From positions 1 to 64,000 of the forward strand of contig NZ_LMKO01000006.1 of assembly GCF_001421705.1 (NCBI RefSeq): 64,000 nucleotides of DNA, in the 5' to 3' direction. Both the position numbers and the translations under genes were made by a program. This stretch comes from Xylophilus sp. Leaf220. Lineage in GTDB: Bacteria; Pseudomonadota; Gammaproteobacteria; Burkholderiales; Burkholderiaceae_C. The notes beneath the pieces were generated by a model. It ran no database searches and was not told where the DNA came from. It was given only the letters and a program-made list of their open reading frames with translations. Shown here piece by piece: positions 1 through 9,288 of the stretch. Every line of letters begins with the position of its first letter. Positions within the stretch are counted from its first letter, which is position 1.

Positions 1-54
1 CTCCGCGCCGATGATAGTGCGGGTTCCCGTGTGAAAGTAGGTCATCGTCAGGCT
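1..54 (+). rRNA. rrf: 5S ribosomal RNA, 3' end (partial)
   Basis: The first ~54 bases match the 3' half of a Burkholderiales 5S rRNA (loop region GATGATAGTG, then CGGGTTCCCG and the terminal stem strand GTCATCGTCAGGCT). The 5' part lies outside the window, so an rRNA operon reads in from the left on the plus strand. It is followed directly by a strong intrinsic terminator. The exact 3' end is estimated. Confidence 0.9.
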
Positions 55-65
55 CCTACAGCCCG

Positions 66-106
66 TAAAGCCCCCGCATCCCTAAGATGCGGGGGCTTTA
101 CCTTTT
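66..106 (+). terminator. Intrinsic terminator of the rRNA operon
   Basis: A perfect 15-bp stem (TAAAGCCCCCGCATC at 66-80, GATGCGGGGGCTTTA at 86-100) with a 5-base loop CCTAA is followed by CCTTTT. It lies 12 bases after the 5S rRNA and is the expected end of the rrn transcript. Confidence 0.93.
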
Positions 107-130
107 GCGGGCGCAAAACGCTTCATATCC

Positions 131-157
131 GATAGCTGATAGCTGATAGCTGATAGC
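131..157. repeat. Tandem GATAGCT repeat
   Basis: The 7-mer GATAGCT occurs 3.9 times head to tail. The unit is the GATAGC half-site of repeat family B seen elsewhere in the window. It lies between the rRNA terminator and the 3' end of the minus-strand amidotransferase gene. The unit is not 3n and is not coding. Confidence 0.85.
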
Positions 158-222
158 GGATGGCGCAAATATCCGCTTCGAATCTCTCGAAAGAGGACAA
201 CGGCAGTAGTGCCGCCACCGCT

Positions 223-1008
223 CTAACGCCGATCCGCCGCGCGCGCATGCAGCGCGCCATCGACGAACACTTTCAATTCGCCTTGTCCGAAGGCCGTCCA
301 CTCTTCGTTGCTCGTCAACGGTGCGGTCACGATCATCGCCACCCGGTCCTGCGGGGTGGTGCACGAGGCGAAATCGATGCTGAGTTCGTCGTCCTCCAGC
401 TCGGCGGGCATGAACGGATGCCGGCGTTCCAGGTAGTACAGGTTCGTCGAGGCGTGCGCCCACAGCGCTTGGCCGTTCGACAGCAGGAAATTGAAAGTGC
501 CGTGCGACGAGAGTTGCGGCACCAGTTCGCCCAGCGTCAGCGTAAGCTCGTCGACGCTGGGAAGCATCGCATGCGACTTGGCCAGCTCCTGCATCAACCA
601 GCAGAAAGCGGCTTCGCTGTCGGTCGCACCGACTGGCCGGAAGTTGCCGTGCAGCCGCGGTACGAACTGCTTCAGGTCGCCGTTGTGCGCAAAGACCCAG
701 TAACGTCCCCATAGCTCGCGCACGAACGGGTGGCAGTTCTGCAGGTTCACCGCGCCCTGGGTCGCCTTGCGGATGTGGGCGATGACGTTGCGGCTCTTGA
801 TCGGATATTTTCGGATCAGGTCGGCGATCGGCGAGTCGATCGCCGGCAGGTGGTCGACGAAATGGCGCAGCCCCAGTTCCTCCTCGAAGAACGCGATGCC
901 CCAGCCGTCCGCATGGTCGCCGGTGCGGCCGCTGCGCTGCGAGAACCCCGAAAAGCTGAAAGCGATGTCGGTGGGGGTATTGCAGTTCATGCCCAGTAGT
1001 TGGCACAT
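223..1008 (-). CDS. Class II glutamine amidotransferase (YafJ-like)
   Basis: A 261-residue protein beginning Met-Cys-Gln-Leu-Leu-Gly. Cys2 would be the N-terminal nucleophile after Met removal, as in class II (Ntn) glutamine amidotransferases. The early HADGWG motif and the HIRKAT and AHNG motifs fit the stand-alone YafJ/EgtC-like branch, which hydrolyses glutamine or gamma-glutamyl compounds; the acceptor is unknown. It begins 3 bases after the stop of the upstream DHA2 exporter gene, so the two are very probably one transcript. Its physiological role cannot be read from the sequence. Confidence 0.9.
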   Translation of the reverse strand: MCQLLGMNCNTPTDIAFSFSGFSQRSGRTGDHADGWGIAFFEEELGLRHFVDHLPAIDSPIADLIRKYPIKSRNVIAHIRKATQGAVNLQNCHPFVRELWGRYWVFAHNGDLKQFVPRLHGNFRPVGATDSEAAFCWLMQELAKSHAMLPSVDELTLTLGELVPQLSSHGTFNFLLSNGQALWAHASTNLYYLERRHPFMPAELEDDELSIDFASCTTPQDRVAMIVTAPLTSNEEWTAFGQGELKVFVDGALHARAADRR

Positions 1009-1011
1009 CGC

Positions 1012-2514
1012 TTATCGGTTCTCCGGGGCAGGCGTGGAAAGAGGTGCGACCGCGGCCGGCTTGCGCATGCGCAACTGCGACGCGGCCGCCAGTGCCAACA
1101 GGCACATCAGCGCCAGCATGACGAACGTCTCGTTGAAGGCGGCCAATCGCGCGGGACTGGTGACGGGATTGGTCAGCGAATCGCCGTGCGCGGCCAGCCG
1201 CCATTCCAGCACGATGCCGCAGAGGCTGATGCCCGCAGCTCCGCCTAGCATGCGCACGAAGTTGATCACGCTGGCCCCTTGCGAGATGAGCGCCGGCGCT
1301 AGTGGTTGCAGCGACCCGAGGTTGAGCGAGGGCAGGATGAATCCGAGCCCGATGCGCCCGAGGATCGCGAAGGCCACCAGCACCCACAGCGCCGTCTGCA
1401 ACCCGACCACCACCATCAGCCCGAACGAAGCCGCCAGCAGCGCCAATCCGATCGACACCAGGATGTAGGTCGGGTGCCGATCCGCCAGCCGCCCGACGCC
1501 GGCGATGGTGATCGCCAGCACGATGCCCGCCGGCAGCAGGATGGTGCCCACCAGCGAAGCCGACAGTTGCAGCCCCAGCTGCATGTAGACCGGCAGCAGG
1601 TAGGTCGAGCCGAACAGCGCGGTGCCGTAGATGAACGACACCACGCTGCCCATCGCGAACTGCCGGTAGCCGAACAGCGCCAGGTTCATCAAAGGTTGCG
1701 CGCCGCGCGCCGCGATCCGGCGCTCCCACCAGATGAAGGCGACGAGTGCCGCGACCGCACCGGTCAGCAGCAGGGCCGCCTGGACGGCGCCGTCGCCGTG
1801 CAGCGAGACCAGCCCGTTGAGCAGGCACAGCGTGCCCGCCGCGGCCAGCACTAGACCGCGCCAGTCGATGCCCGCGCCCGCGCTGCGCTGGGCCGCGACA
1901 CCGCCCGGCGCGTTGGTCGGCACGAAGATGCGCGCCAGCCAGAGCGACGCCAGGCAGAACGGCACCACCATGAAGAAGATGGAGCGCCAGCCGAACAGGT
2001 CGACCAGCAGCCCGCCGATGCTCGGCCCGATGGCCGGGGCCAGCACCACGCCCATGCCGAAGATGCCGCTGGCACGCCCCTGCTCGTGCGGCGCGAAGGC
2101 GCGCAGGATGATGATGGCCGGGATCGGCTGCACCACCCCGGCCGCCAGCCCCTCGGCCACCCGGGCGCCCAGCACCAGGGAGAAGGCGTCGGCGAAACCG
2201 CCGACCACGCCGCCGGCCAGCAGCAGCACCATCGCGCCCATGTAGGTGCGGCGGTAGCCGTAGCGGTCGAGCAGCCAGGGCGTGGCCAGCATCGACACCG
2301 TCATCGCGACCATGAAGCCCGACGACACCCACTGCGCCCGTTCCTGTCCCAGCGCGAAGTAATGGCTCAGGCCCGGGATCGCCACGTTGACGATGGTCGA
2401 CGACATGATCGACGCCATCGTGCCGACCATGACGCTGAGCAGCAGCAGCCAGCGGTAGCGCGGGCCGTGCCGCTCCCGCAGCGCGGTGTGGGAGGTGTCG
2501 GCGGTGGCGGCCAT
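1012..2514 (-). CDS. DHA2-family MFS drug/proton antiporter
   Basis: 500 residues with about 14 hydrophobic segments, the DHA2 (EmrB/QacA) arrangement. Motif A-like DRYGYRRTYMG lies between segments 2 and 3. I chose the Met at 2514, a few residues before the first membrane span; an in-frame extension upstream lacks membrane-protein character. The gene runs into the amidotransferase gene with a 3-base gap. The substrate is unknown; the family exports lipophilic drugs or siderophore-like compounds in exchange for protons. Confidence 0.9.
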   Translation of the reverse strand: MAATADTSHTALRERHGPRYRWLLLLSVMVGTMASIMSSTIVNVAIPGLSHYFALGQERAQWVSSGFMVAMTVSMLATPWLLDRYGYRRTYMGAMVLLLAGGVVGGFADAFSLVLGARVAEGLAAGVVQPIPAIIILRAFAPHEQGRASGIFGMGVVLAPAIGPSIGGLLVDLFGWRSIFFMVVPFCLASLWLARIFVPTNAPGGVAAQRSAGAGIDWRGLVLAAAGTLCLLNGLVSLHGDGAVQAALLLTGAVAALVAFIWWERRIAARGAQPLMNLALFGYRQFAMGSVVSFIYGTALFGSTYLLPVYMQLGLQLSASLVGTILLPAGIVLAITIAGVGRLADRHPTYILVSIGLALLAASFGLMVVVGLQTALWVLVAFAILGRIGLGFILPSLNLGSLQPLAPALISQGASVINFVRMLGGAAGISLCGIVLEWRLAAHGDSLTNPVTSPARLAAFNETFVMLALMCLLALAAASQLRMRKPAAVAPLSTPAPENR

Positions 2515-2549
2515 CGGGGGCGGAAGGTGCGTGCGGGCGGTGCGGCGCG

Positions 2550-2741
2550 TCAGTCGCGCGGTTCGGACCAGAGCTTGCCGCCGGTGGCCCAGTTGTGGCG
2601 CTGGATGTCGGTGATGATCACGTCGACCGAATCGGGCGAGCCGCCCAGGATCTCGACCGACACGCGGGTGATCTCGGCGACCAGCTTCTGTTTCTGCTCG
2701 ACCGTGCGGCCTTCCATCATTTCGACGTGGTACGTGGGCAT
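2550..2741 (-). CDS. 4-oxalocrotonate tautomerase family protein
   Basis: A 63-residue protein starting Met-Pro-Thr-Tyr. Removal of Met exposes Pro as the catalytic N-terminal base of the tautomerase superfamily. The middle part (VEQKQKLVAEITRVSVEILG) is the characteristic helix, and length matches the 4-OT family of about 62 residues. It lies 35 bases upstream of the DHA2 exporter start on the same strand. The Arg pattern of true 4-OT is not fully clear, so the substrate is left open. Confidence 0.9.
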   Translation of the reverse strand: MPTYHVEMMEGRTVEQKQKLVAEITRVSVEILGGSPDSVDVIITDIQRHNWATGGKLWSEPRD

Positions 2742-2764
2742 CGCGGTATGTTCCTTGGGAGTGG

Positions 2765-3034
2765 TTAAGGGGAAATCGACGGGCCGATGATAGAAGCCGC
2801 GACGGCACACCGCGCGCAAAGGCAGGCACGGCCCCGCAGCGCCGTCGGGATGGCGGCGAGCGCGGCCCGATCGACCGCGCCGGGCGCCATGCACCAGCAG
2901 GCGGCGGCATCCGCAGCCTGGCCGCTGGCCGCCATGGCGCAGCCGTTCGGGCCGCCGCAGGCGATGCAGCGCGCGGCGTCGATGTCGGCGGGCCGATCGT
3001 TCGCCTGCGCGGTGGAAGAGGGCAGGGTCGCCAT
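2765..3034 (-). CDS. Cysteine-rich CWC family protein
   Basis: 89 residues with the pattern CxxCG (C23, C26), CxxA, a CWC triplet and CLCxxC near the C-terminus, the layout of the cysteine-rich CWC family (PF14375) of small proteobacterial proteins, probably metal-binding. It starts at 3034, and its stop lies 23 bases before the tautomerase start. No function is established for the family. Confidence 0.8.
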   Translation of the reverse strand: MATLPSSTAQANDRPADIDAARCIACGGPNGCAMAASGQAADAAACWCMAPGAVDRAALAAIPTALRGRACLCARCAVAASIIGPSISP

Positions 3035-3093
3035 GCAGGAAAGTCTAGGTGGGGTGAGGACGACGGTGGGTGGGAATTGGTAACCGTATCGAT

Positions 3094-3150
3094 GCCGGGC
3101 CGGCGCCGTTCAAGGGCTGCCAGCTATCGATTGAATAGCAGACAGGCCGA
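3094..3150 (-). repeat. Dispersed repeat family B, copy 1
   Basis: Read on the minus strand: GCTATTCAATCGATAGC box, then CTGGCAGCCC and a GGCGCCGGC hairpin-forming block. It abuts the 3' end of the TonB receptor gene. It matches the B consensus (ATAGC box plus GCCGGC stem) although the T-run end is degraded. Confidence 0.65.
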
Positions 3151-3153
3151 CGG

Positions 3154-5328
3154 TCAGAACCGCCGTTCCAGCTCCACCCCCGCATATACCGCCCGGCGCA
3201 GCGCCGGCTCGAAGAAGCGGCCGTTGCCTTCGTTGACAATCACCGAACCGGCATAGCGGCGGTCGGCCAAGTTGTCGATCCGCACGAACTGGCGCAACTT
3301 CCAGGCGCCGAATTCCTGCTGGAACCGGGCACCCAGGTTGAAGACGGTGGCCGACGCGGCGAAGTCGGTGTTGCGGTCGTCCACCGACACCTTGCCGGTG
3401 TGCCGCATCTCCAGCGTGTAGATGCCGGGCAGGCGGCCCGGCTCCCAGGCCACCTGCGCATAGGCCTGGCGCTGCGGCAGGCCGGGCATGCGGTTGCCCG
3501 CCGCGACCGCCTGGCCGCCGGAGCCGAATCCGTCGGCATAGGTGGCGCGCATGAAGGTCAGCGCCGACGAGAGGGTGAAGCGGCCCAGCTGCGCATCCCC
3601 CGACAGTTCCAGCCCGCGGCGCTGCGTGGCACCCGCGTTCTGGAAAATCGACCGGCCGCCGGTGTTGGTGGCGACCACGATCTCGTCGCGGGTACGGGTG
3701 TCGAAGATCGCCGCCGTCCAGGCGCCCACGCCGTGCCGACCGCGCAGGCCGGCCTCGGCGCTGCGGCTGGTGCTGTCCGTCAGCGACGTGTTCAGGCCGC
3801 TCTGGCCCGCGCGGGGATAGGCCACCTCGTTCAGCGTCGGCGTCTCGAATCCGCGGCCGATGCTGGCGAACGCCTGCAGCGACGGCGCCAAGCGCCAGCG
3901 CACGCCGCCGACCGGCGAGGTGCCGCTGAAGCGGGTGGCGCCGCTGTCGTTCGGGTTGCCCGGCACGATGTAGCGGTCTTGCGATTCCAGCCGCACCCGC
4001 GAGTGGCGCAGGCCCGCGGTCCAGGTCCAGTCGGCGGTTTCCCATTCGGCCTGCACGTACGGATCGACCGTGGTGGCGCGGTTGACCTCGTTGCGGCGCA
4101 GCGCGCCCAGCACGCCCAGGGCGGTGGGCGCGGTGGCGCTGCCGGTGAAGTTCTGGAAGCCGCGGCGCAGCTCGCGCTGCGTGTCGGCCGCCAGGCCCGC
4201 GGTGACGGTGAAGCGGCGCGCATCGTCGCCGCTGCCGGTGTTGCGGTCGAAGCGCCAGCGGGCGTTCCAGCCGCCGTAGTCGCGGTCGAGGTCGATTACC
4301 CCGCCGGGGTGGCTGGCGGGCGCCTGCACCGTGGTCGGAATCGCCTGGAACTGGGTCAGCGCCCGCTGGCCGGCATAGGCGATGAACTCCACCTGGTGCC
4401 CACCGCCCAGCCCCTGCTGCCAGGCCAGGCCCAGCTGCGACTGCTCGACGTTCTTGCGGGTGTCGTAGAGCCGGGCGTTGGGCGTGGTGCGGCCCGGGTC
4501 GGCATCGAACTCGGCCCGGCTCAGGCCGAGCGGGTCCTGCGCGAAGCTGGTCTGGCGGCTGGCCAGCAGGGTGAGGCGGCCGGCCGTCTCGCCCTCGCCG
4601 TGGCGGCGCGACAGCTTCAGGTTGCCGCTCTGCCGGTCGGCGGCCGACTGGGCACGCGGCCCGTCGGTGGCGAAGCGGGAGGCGTCCAGCGCATAGCCCC
4701 ATTCGCCGACCATGCCCTGCGCCTGGGTCGAGGCGCGCCAGAAGCCGTCGGAGCCGACCGCCAGCCCGCCGCGCACCGTGGTCGGTGCCCGTCCTTCGGC
4801 GGTGGTGAGCGCGATCACGCCGCCCGACGACGCGCCGTACAGTGCCGAATACGGCCCGCGGATCACCTCGATCCGCTCGGCATTGCCCAGCGGGAAGTTG
4901 GCGGTCTGGCCCTGGCCGTCGGGTGCGCTGGCCGGAATGCCGTCGACGAAGAGCCGCACGCCCCGCACGCCGAAGGTCGAGCGCGCGCCGAAGCCGCGGA
5001 TCGACAGCTGCAGGTCCTGCGCATAGCTCTGCCGGTTCTGGATCACCAGCCCGGGCACCCGGCCCAGGCTCTCCGACAGGTTGACCTGCAACTGTCCGGC
5101 ACGGATCTCCTCGCCGTCGATCACGTCGATCGAGGCGGGCGCCGTCCAGCGCTGCCGGTCGGGCGAGGCACCAGTGATCACCATCGGCTGCAGAGTCCCG
5201 ACCGTGTCGGCGACAGGGCCCGCGGTCTGCGCGGCTGCCAGCAGGGGCGAGCCGCACAGCGCGCCGGCGCAGGCGAGGTGCAGCCGCAGGCGAGGGAAGG
5301 GCGGGGCGGAAAAGGTCGGTACAGGCAT
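3154..5328 (-). CDS. TonB-dependent outer-membrane receptor
   Basis: 724 residues. A signal peptide (hydrophobic LACAGALCGSPLLAAAQ) is followed by a TonB-box-like PMVITGAS, a plug domain (residues ~50-170, with VNLSESLGRVPGLVIQNRQ and IRGFG) and a ~550-residue beta barrel ending in a C-terminal Phe (ELERRF), typical of outer-membrane proteins. The barrel resembles the FhuA/FecA-like siderophore branch, but the ligand is unknown. An alternative Met lies 10 codons upstream (5358). There is no adjacent FecIR pair or inner-membrane transporter. Confidence 0.92.
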   Translation of the reverse strand: MPVPTFSAPPFPRLRLHLACAGALCGSPLLAAAQTAGPVADTVGTLQPMVITGASPDRQRWTAPASIDVIDGEEIRAGQLQVNLSESLGRVPGLVIQNRQSYAQDLQLSIRGFGARSTFGVRGVRLFVDGIPASAPDGQGQTANFPLGNAERIEVIRGPYSALYGASSGGVIALTTAEGRAPTTVRGGLAVGSDGFWRASTQAQGMVGEWGYALDASRFATDGPRAQSAADRQSGNLKLSRRHGEGETAGRLTLLASRQTSFAQDPLGLSRAEFDADPGRTTPNARLYDTRKNVEQSQLGLAWQQGLGGGHQVEFIAYAGQRALTQFQAIPTTVQAPASHPGGVIDLDRDYGGWNARWRFDRNTGSGDDARRFTVTAGLAADTQRELRRGFQNFTGSATAPTALGVLGALRRNEVNRATTVDPYVQAEWETADWTWTAGLRHSRVRLESQDRYIVPGNPNDSGATRFSGTSPVGGVRWRLAPSLQAFASIGRGFETPTLNEVAYPRAGQSGLNTSLTDSTSRSAEAGLRGRHGVGAWTAAIFDTRTRDEIVVATNTGGRSIFQNAGATQRRGLELSGDAQLGRFTLSSALTFMRATYADGFGSGGQAVAAGNRMPGLPQRQAYAQVAWEPGRLPGIYTLEMRHTGKVSVDDRNTDFAASATVFNLGARFQQEFGAWKLRQFVRIDNLADRRYAGSVIVNEGNGRFFEPALRRAVYAGVELERRF

Positions 5329-5515
5329 GGAGCGGTTCGGCAGAAGGGGCCGCCACAAGCAGGAGCCCCGACCGGGGAGTCTGGCACGCCGTATCCGCCG
5401 CGGTGTATCGAGTCTTCTTCGCCCTCGCGTCCCGGCCGGAGCGGGCCGCGCAGGTGCGGCCGCGCCATGGGAAACGGCGCCAGAAGGCGCCGCCGTATCG
5501 CGATATCCGCCCCCG

Positions 5516-5582
5516 AAAATTCAGAGGGAAAACATGCCGTAGCCGGTGTTCTGTGCCGGCTGTCTGCTATATAAAATGTAGC
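5516..5582 (-). repeat. Dispersed repeat family B, copy 2 (terminator-like)
   Basis: On the minus strand: GCTACATTTTATATAGC box, then GCCGGC-N7-GCCGG-type stem and a tail TTTTCCC..ATTTT. It lies 17 bases after the fasciclin gene stop, in the orientation in which it could terminate that transcript. Confidence 0.8.
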
Positions 5583-5599
5583 ATAGGGTCAGATGCCGA

Positions 5600-6304
5600 T
5601 CAGCTCGGCAGCAGCACCTTGTCCACGACGTGGATCACGCCGTTCGACTGGTACACGTTGGCGGTGGTGACCATGGCCATGCCGCCCTTCGAGTCGGTGA
5701 TGATCACGTTCGGGCCGCGCATCATTGCGGTCAGCGTGCCGCCGCTCACGGTGCGCAGCGTGGCGCGTCCGCCGCCGGCAGCGATCTGCTGGGCCAGCGC
5801 CGCAGCGTCGATGCGGCCGGGCACCACGTGGTATGTCAGCACCTTGGTCAGCATCGGCTTGTTAGCGGGTTGCAGCAGCGTGTCGACCGTGCCGGCCGGC
5901 AGCGCGGCGAAGGCCGCGTTGGTCGGTGCGAACACGGTGAACGGGCCCGGGCCCTTCAGCGTCTCGACCAGGCCGGCGGCCTTCACGGCGGCGACCAGGG
6001 TCGTATGGTCCTTCGAGTTGACGGCGTTGTCGATGATGTCGCGCGAGGCGTACATCGGCGCGCCGCCGACCATCACCGGCGCCATGCCCGGTGCGGCCAT
6101 CCCGGCACCGGCCATCGGAGCGGGTGGCGGAGGTGGTGGCATGCCGTTGACGGCCGGGCCGTTCGGCGTCATCGGGCCGGTGCCGCCGTTGGTGGTGGCG
6201 ACATTGGTGCGGGCGTCGGAGCCCGACATGCCCGAGCCGGACATGCCGCCTGCACAGGCGGTGAGGAGGGCGGCAACGCCGGCGGCGACGAGGATCTTTT
6301 TCAT
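5600..6304 (-). CDS. Fasciclin-domain lipoprotein
   Basis: 234 residues. The N-terminus is a lipoprotein signal (MKKILVAAGVAALLTAC, lipobox LTAC, Cys18). A Gly/Met/Pro-rich linker with a run of Pro follows to about residue 95, then one fasciclin (FAS1) domain with the conserved FTVFAPTNAAFAALP block and the terminal VIHVVDKVLLP. FAS1 domains mediate adhesion. The start has a good ribosome site (GGAGAACCCC before ATG). It is probably a single-gene transcript ended by the family B element downstream. Confidence 0.93.
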   Translation of the reverse strand: MKKILVAAGVAALLTACAGGMSGSGMSGSDARTNVATTNGGTGPMTPNGPAVNGMPPPPPPAPMAGAGMAAPGMAPVMVGGAPMYASRDIIDNAVNSKDHTTLVAAVKAAGLVETLKGPGPFTVFAPTNAAFAALPAGTVDTLLQPANKPMLTKVLTYHVVPGRIDAAALAQQIAAGGGRATLRTVSGGTLTAMMRGPNVIITDSKGGMAMVTTANVYQSNGVIHVVDKVLLPS

Positions 6305-6471
6305 GGGGTTCTCCGGATGTTTGGACAGAGGGGACGAATGGGCGCGGTACCCACCGCGGCCATTAAGCGCCATCGCTTGTTCTGTTTACGCGCCGTGCGG
6401 CAGTTCGGTTTCGTAGGACGAGACGCCGAACTGTCCCTGCGCATCCGACCGCTGAATCGGTATGTGCATCC

Positions 6472-6506
6472 CCAAAGAAAAAGCCGCCCGGAGGACGGGC
6501 GGCTTT
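6472..6506 (-). terminator. Intrinsic terminator of malate synthase gene
   Basis: An 11-bp perfect stem (AAAGCCGCCCG at 6480-6490 with CGGGCGGCTTT at 6496-6506, loop GAGGA). Read on the minus strand it is followed by TTTTTCTTT. It lies 28 bases past the glcB stop. Confidence 0.92.
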
Positions 6507-6533
6507 GTCGCTGCGAGCCAGCAGATGCGCCGG

Positions 6534-8726
6534 TCAACCCGCCGCCTTCACCTTCAGCCGCCATGCGTGCAGCAGCGGCTCGGTGTACCCGCTCGGCTGC
6601 TCGATGCCCTTGAACACCAAGTCTTGCGCGGCCTGGTAGGCGGCGCTGGTGGTGAAGTTGCCGGCCATCTTGCGGTAGAGCGGATCGCCGGCGTTCTGGG
6701 TGTCGACCACCGCGGCCATGCGCTCGAAGGTGGCAGTGACCTGCGCTTTGGTCACCACGCCGTGCAGCAGCCAGTTGGCGATGTGCTGGCTGCTGATGCG
6801 CAGGGTGGCGCGGTCTTCCATCAGGCCGACGTCGTGGATGTCGGGCACCTTGGAGCAGCCGACGCCCTGGTCGATCCAGCGGACCACGTAGCCCAGGATG
6901 CCCTGCACGTTGTTGTCGAGTTCTTTCTGCTTGTCGGCGTCGCTCCAGACGGGGTCGGGCGATACCGGCACCTGCAGCAGGTCGGCCAGGATCGTGTCGC
7001 GCACGCTGGCGGCGTCGGTCTGCTCCAGTTCCTTCTGCACCGCGGCCACGTCCACCTGGTGGTAGTGCAGCGCATGCAGGGTGGCGGCGGTGGGCGAGGG
7101 CACCCAGGCGGTGTTGGCGCCGGCCTTGGGGTGGGCGATCTTCTGCTCGAGCATCGCGGCCATCAGGTCGGGCATCGCCCACATGCCCTTGCCGATCTGG
7201 GCCTTGCCGCGCAGTCCGGCCGACAGGCCCACCAGCACGTTGTTCTTCTCGTAGGCGGCGATCCACTTGGTGGTCTTCATCTCGCCCTTGCGCAGCATCG
7301 CGCCGGCCTGCATCGCGGTGTGCATCTCGTCGCCGGTGCGGTCCAGGAAGCCGGTGTTGATGAAGGCGACGCGCGAGGCCGCCTCGGCGATGCAGGCGGC
7401 CAGGTTGACGCTGGTGCGGCGCTCCTCGTCCATGATGCCCAGCTTGACGGTGTTGGCGGGCAGGCCCAGCAGCTGCTCGACGCGGCCGAACAGCGCGCTG
7501 GCGAAGGCCACTTCGGCCGGCCCGTGCATCTTGGGCTTGACGATGTAGACGCTGCCGGCGCGCGAGTTGACGATGCCGTCCTTCTCCACGCTGCGCTTCA
7601 GGTCGTGCAGCGCGATGGTGGTGGTGACCACCGCGTCCAGGATGCCCTCGGGGATCTCCCGGCCGCCGTCCCAGAGGATGGCGGGGTTGGTCATCAGGTG
7701 GCCCACGTTGCGCAGGAACATGAGCGAGCGGCCGTGCAGCCGCACCTCGCCGCCGGCGGCGCCGGTGTAGATGCGGTCGGCGCTCAGGCTGCGGGTGATC
7801 GTCTTGCCGCCCTTCTCCAGCGACTCGGTCAGCGTGCCCTGCAGGATGCCCAGCCAGTTGGAGTACGCGAGTACCTTGTCGGCCGCATCCACCACCGCCA
7901 CCGAATCTTCCAGGTCGAGGATGGTGGAGAGCGCGGCCTCCAGCACCACGTCCGACACGCCGGCCGCATCGGTCTTGCCGATGGCGGTGGCGCGGTCGAT
8001 CTGGATGTCGATGTGCAGGCCGTTGTGCACCAGCAGCACCGCGGTGGGCGCGGCCGCATCGCCCTGGTAGCCCAGGAACTGGGCAGGGTGCTTCAGGCCG
8101 GTGGTGCCGGACGCGGTGGCCACGGCCAGCGCGCCGTCCGCGACGGTGTAGCCGGTGGCGTCCGCATGCGAGCCGCTCGCCAGCGGCGCGGCATCGTCCA
8201 GGAAGCGGCGGGCGAAGGCGATGACCTTCTCGCCGCGCTTCGGGTTGTAGCCCCGGCCCTTCTCGGCGCCGTCGGCCTCGGGAATCGCGTCGGTGCCGTA
8301 GAGCGCGTCGTACAGAGAGCCCCAGCGCGCATTGGCGGCGTTGAGCGCATAGCGGGCGTTCAGGATCGGCACCACCAGCTGCGGGCCGGCCTGCAGCGCC
8401 AGCTCGGCATCGACGTTGGCGGTGGTGGCCCGGGTCCGGGCGGGCGCGGGCTGCAGGTAGCCGATCGACTCCAGGAAGGCGCGGTAGGCCGGCATGTCCT
8501 GGATCGGGCCGGGGTGGGCCTTGTGCCAGCCGTCCAGTTCCGTCTGCAGCCGGTCGCGCTCGGCCAGCAGGGCGGCGTTCTTCGGCGCCAGGTCGTGCAC
8601 GATGGCGTCGAAACCCTGCCAGAAGACGCTGGCGGCCACGCCGGTGCCCGGCAGGACCTTGTCCTCGATGAAGCGGTGCAGTTCGGTGGCCACCTGCAGG
8701 CGGTGGACGGTGGTGCGGTCGGTCAT
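6534..8726 (-). CDS. glcB: Malate synthase G
   Basis: 730 residues, the usual length of the G isoform (~725). It condenses glyoxylate with acetyl-CoA to malate in the glyoxylate/glycolate route in the cytoplasm. Recognisable blocks include [41 protein letters not shown] and ANWLLHGV. The start at 8726 is preceded by AGGAGC at good spacing. Monocistronic: a strong terminator follows, and the gene upstream is 137 bp away. The nearby divergent LysR gene could be its regulator, but that is only positional. Confidence 0.97.
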   Translation of the reverse strand: MTDRTTVHRLQVATELHRFIEDKVLPGTGVAASVFWQGFDAIVHDLAPKNAALLAERDRLQTELDGWHKAHPGPIQDMPAYRAFLESIGYLQPAPARTRATTANVDAELALQAGPQLVVPILNARYALNAANARWGSLYDALYGTDAIPEADGAEKGRGYNPKRGEKVIAFARRFLDDAAPLASGSHADATGYTVADGALAVATASGTTGLKHPAQFLGYQGDAAAPTAVLLVHNGLHIDIQIDRATAIGKTDAAGVSDVVLEAALSTILDLEDSVAVVDAADKVLAYSNWLGILQGTLTESLEKGGKTITRSLSADRIYTGAAGGEVRLHGRSLMFLRNVGHLMTNPAILWDGGREIPEGILDAVVTTTIALHDLKRSVEKDGIVNSRAGSVYIVKPKMHGPAEVAFASALFGRVEQLLGLPANTVKLGIMDEERRTSVNLAACIAEAASRVAFINTGFLDRTGDEMHTAMQAGAMLRKGEMKTTKWIAAYEKNNVLVGLSAGLRGKAQIGKGMWAMPDLMAAMLEQKIAHPKAGANTAWVPSPTAATLHALHYHQVDVAAVQKELEQTDAASVRDTILADLLQVPVSPDPVWSDADKQKELDNNVQGILGYVVRWIDQGVGCSKVPDIHDVGLMEDRATLRISSQHIANWLLHGVVTKAQVTATFERMAAVVDTQNAGDPLYRKMAGNFTTSAAYQAAQDLVFKGIEQPSGYTEPLLHAWRLKVKAAG

Positions 8727-8863
8727 GGTCGTGGCTCCTGGAATCGAACGAAGAGGGCGTCTGGCGAATGCCATCACCCAACTGTATTCGAGACCGGTGC
8801 AGCGATTAATCGCCCCGCGGGGCTTTGAATCATGACAAATCCGCACGAATGGCGGCTACCGGG

Positions 8864-9085
8864 CTAGCCGTAGTGCAGCACCCATTCGATACCCTGCTTG
8901 TGCGCCGCCTCGATGGCGGTGTCCTCCGTCAGGTGCACGCCGCGCTCCACCGCGATCTCGCGCGGGCGGCTGGGCCAGACCAGCTTCGAGATGGTCAGGG
9001 CGGGTGCGAACTTGCCGCTCTCCACCGGCTTGGCAGTGCAGATCAGGTCGTAGTCTTGGTGTCGGAACGTCTTCGTGGCGGCCAT
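8864..9085 (-). CDS. Small protein of unknown function, 73 aa
   Basis: A 73-residue soluble protein (MAATKTFRHQDYDLIC..., ending GIEWVLHYG). It has alternating strand/helix character, and the C-terminal part (AIEAAHKQGIEWV) resembles the end of the small DUF6566-type proteins common in Burkholderiales, but I cannot confirm the family. The Met at 9085 is the best start; a longer in-frame extension exists but looks non-coding. It lies between glcB and a divergent LysR gene. Confidence 0.65.
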   Translation of the reverse strand: MAATKTFRHQDYDLICTAKPVESGKFAPALTISKLVWPSRPREIAVERGVHLTEDTAIEAAHKQGIEWVLHYG

Positions 9086-9288
9086 GATGTCCCTCGTGCG
9101 CCGAAAAACCCAGTATGCCCTGTTGGCATGCTTCCATAGAGCCTTCCGGCAGGTCTGCGGCCCAGGTGTTGGCGCCAAGCATCGCCCGACCGGAGAGGGC
9201 CCATGGGCGGGTACAAGCAAAGGCCGTACCGGGACCATTTGTACGGTCCGCGGGGCGACATCTACACCCGGCCAATAATCGACATCGC

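Noticed and set aside
131-157. Tandem GATAGCT repeat as a CRISPR or iteron
   Set aside because: The units are only 7 bp with no spacers and no cas or rep genes nearby; the unit matches the half-site of repeat family B.
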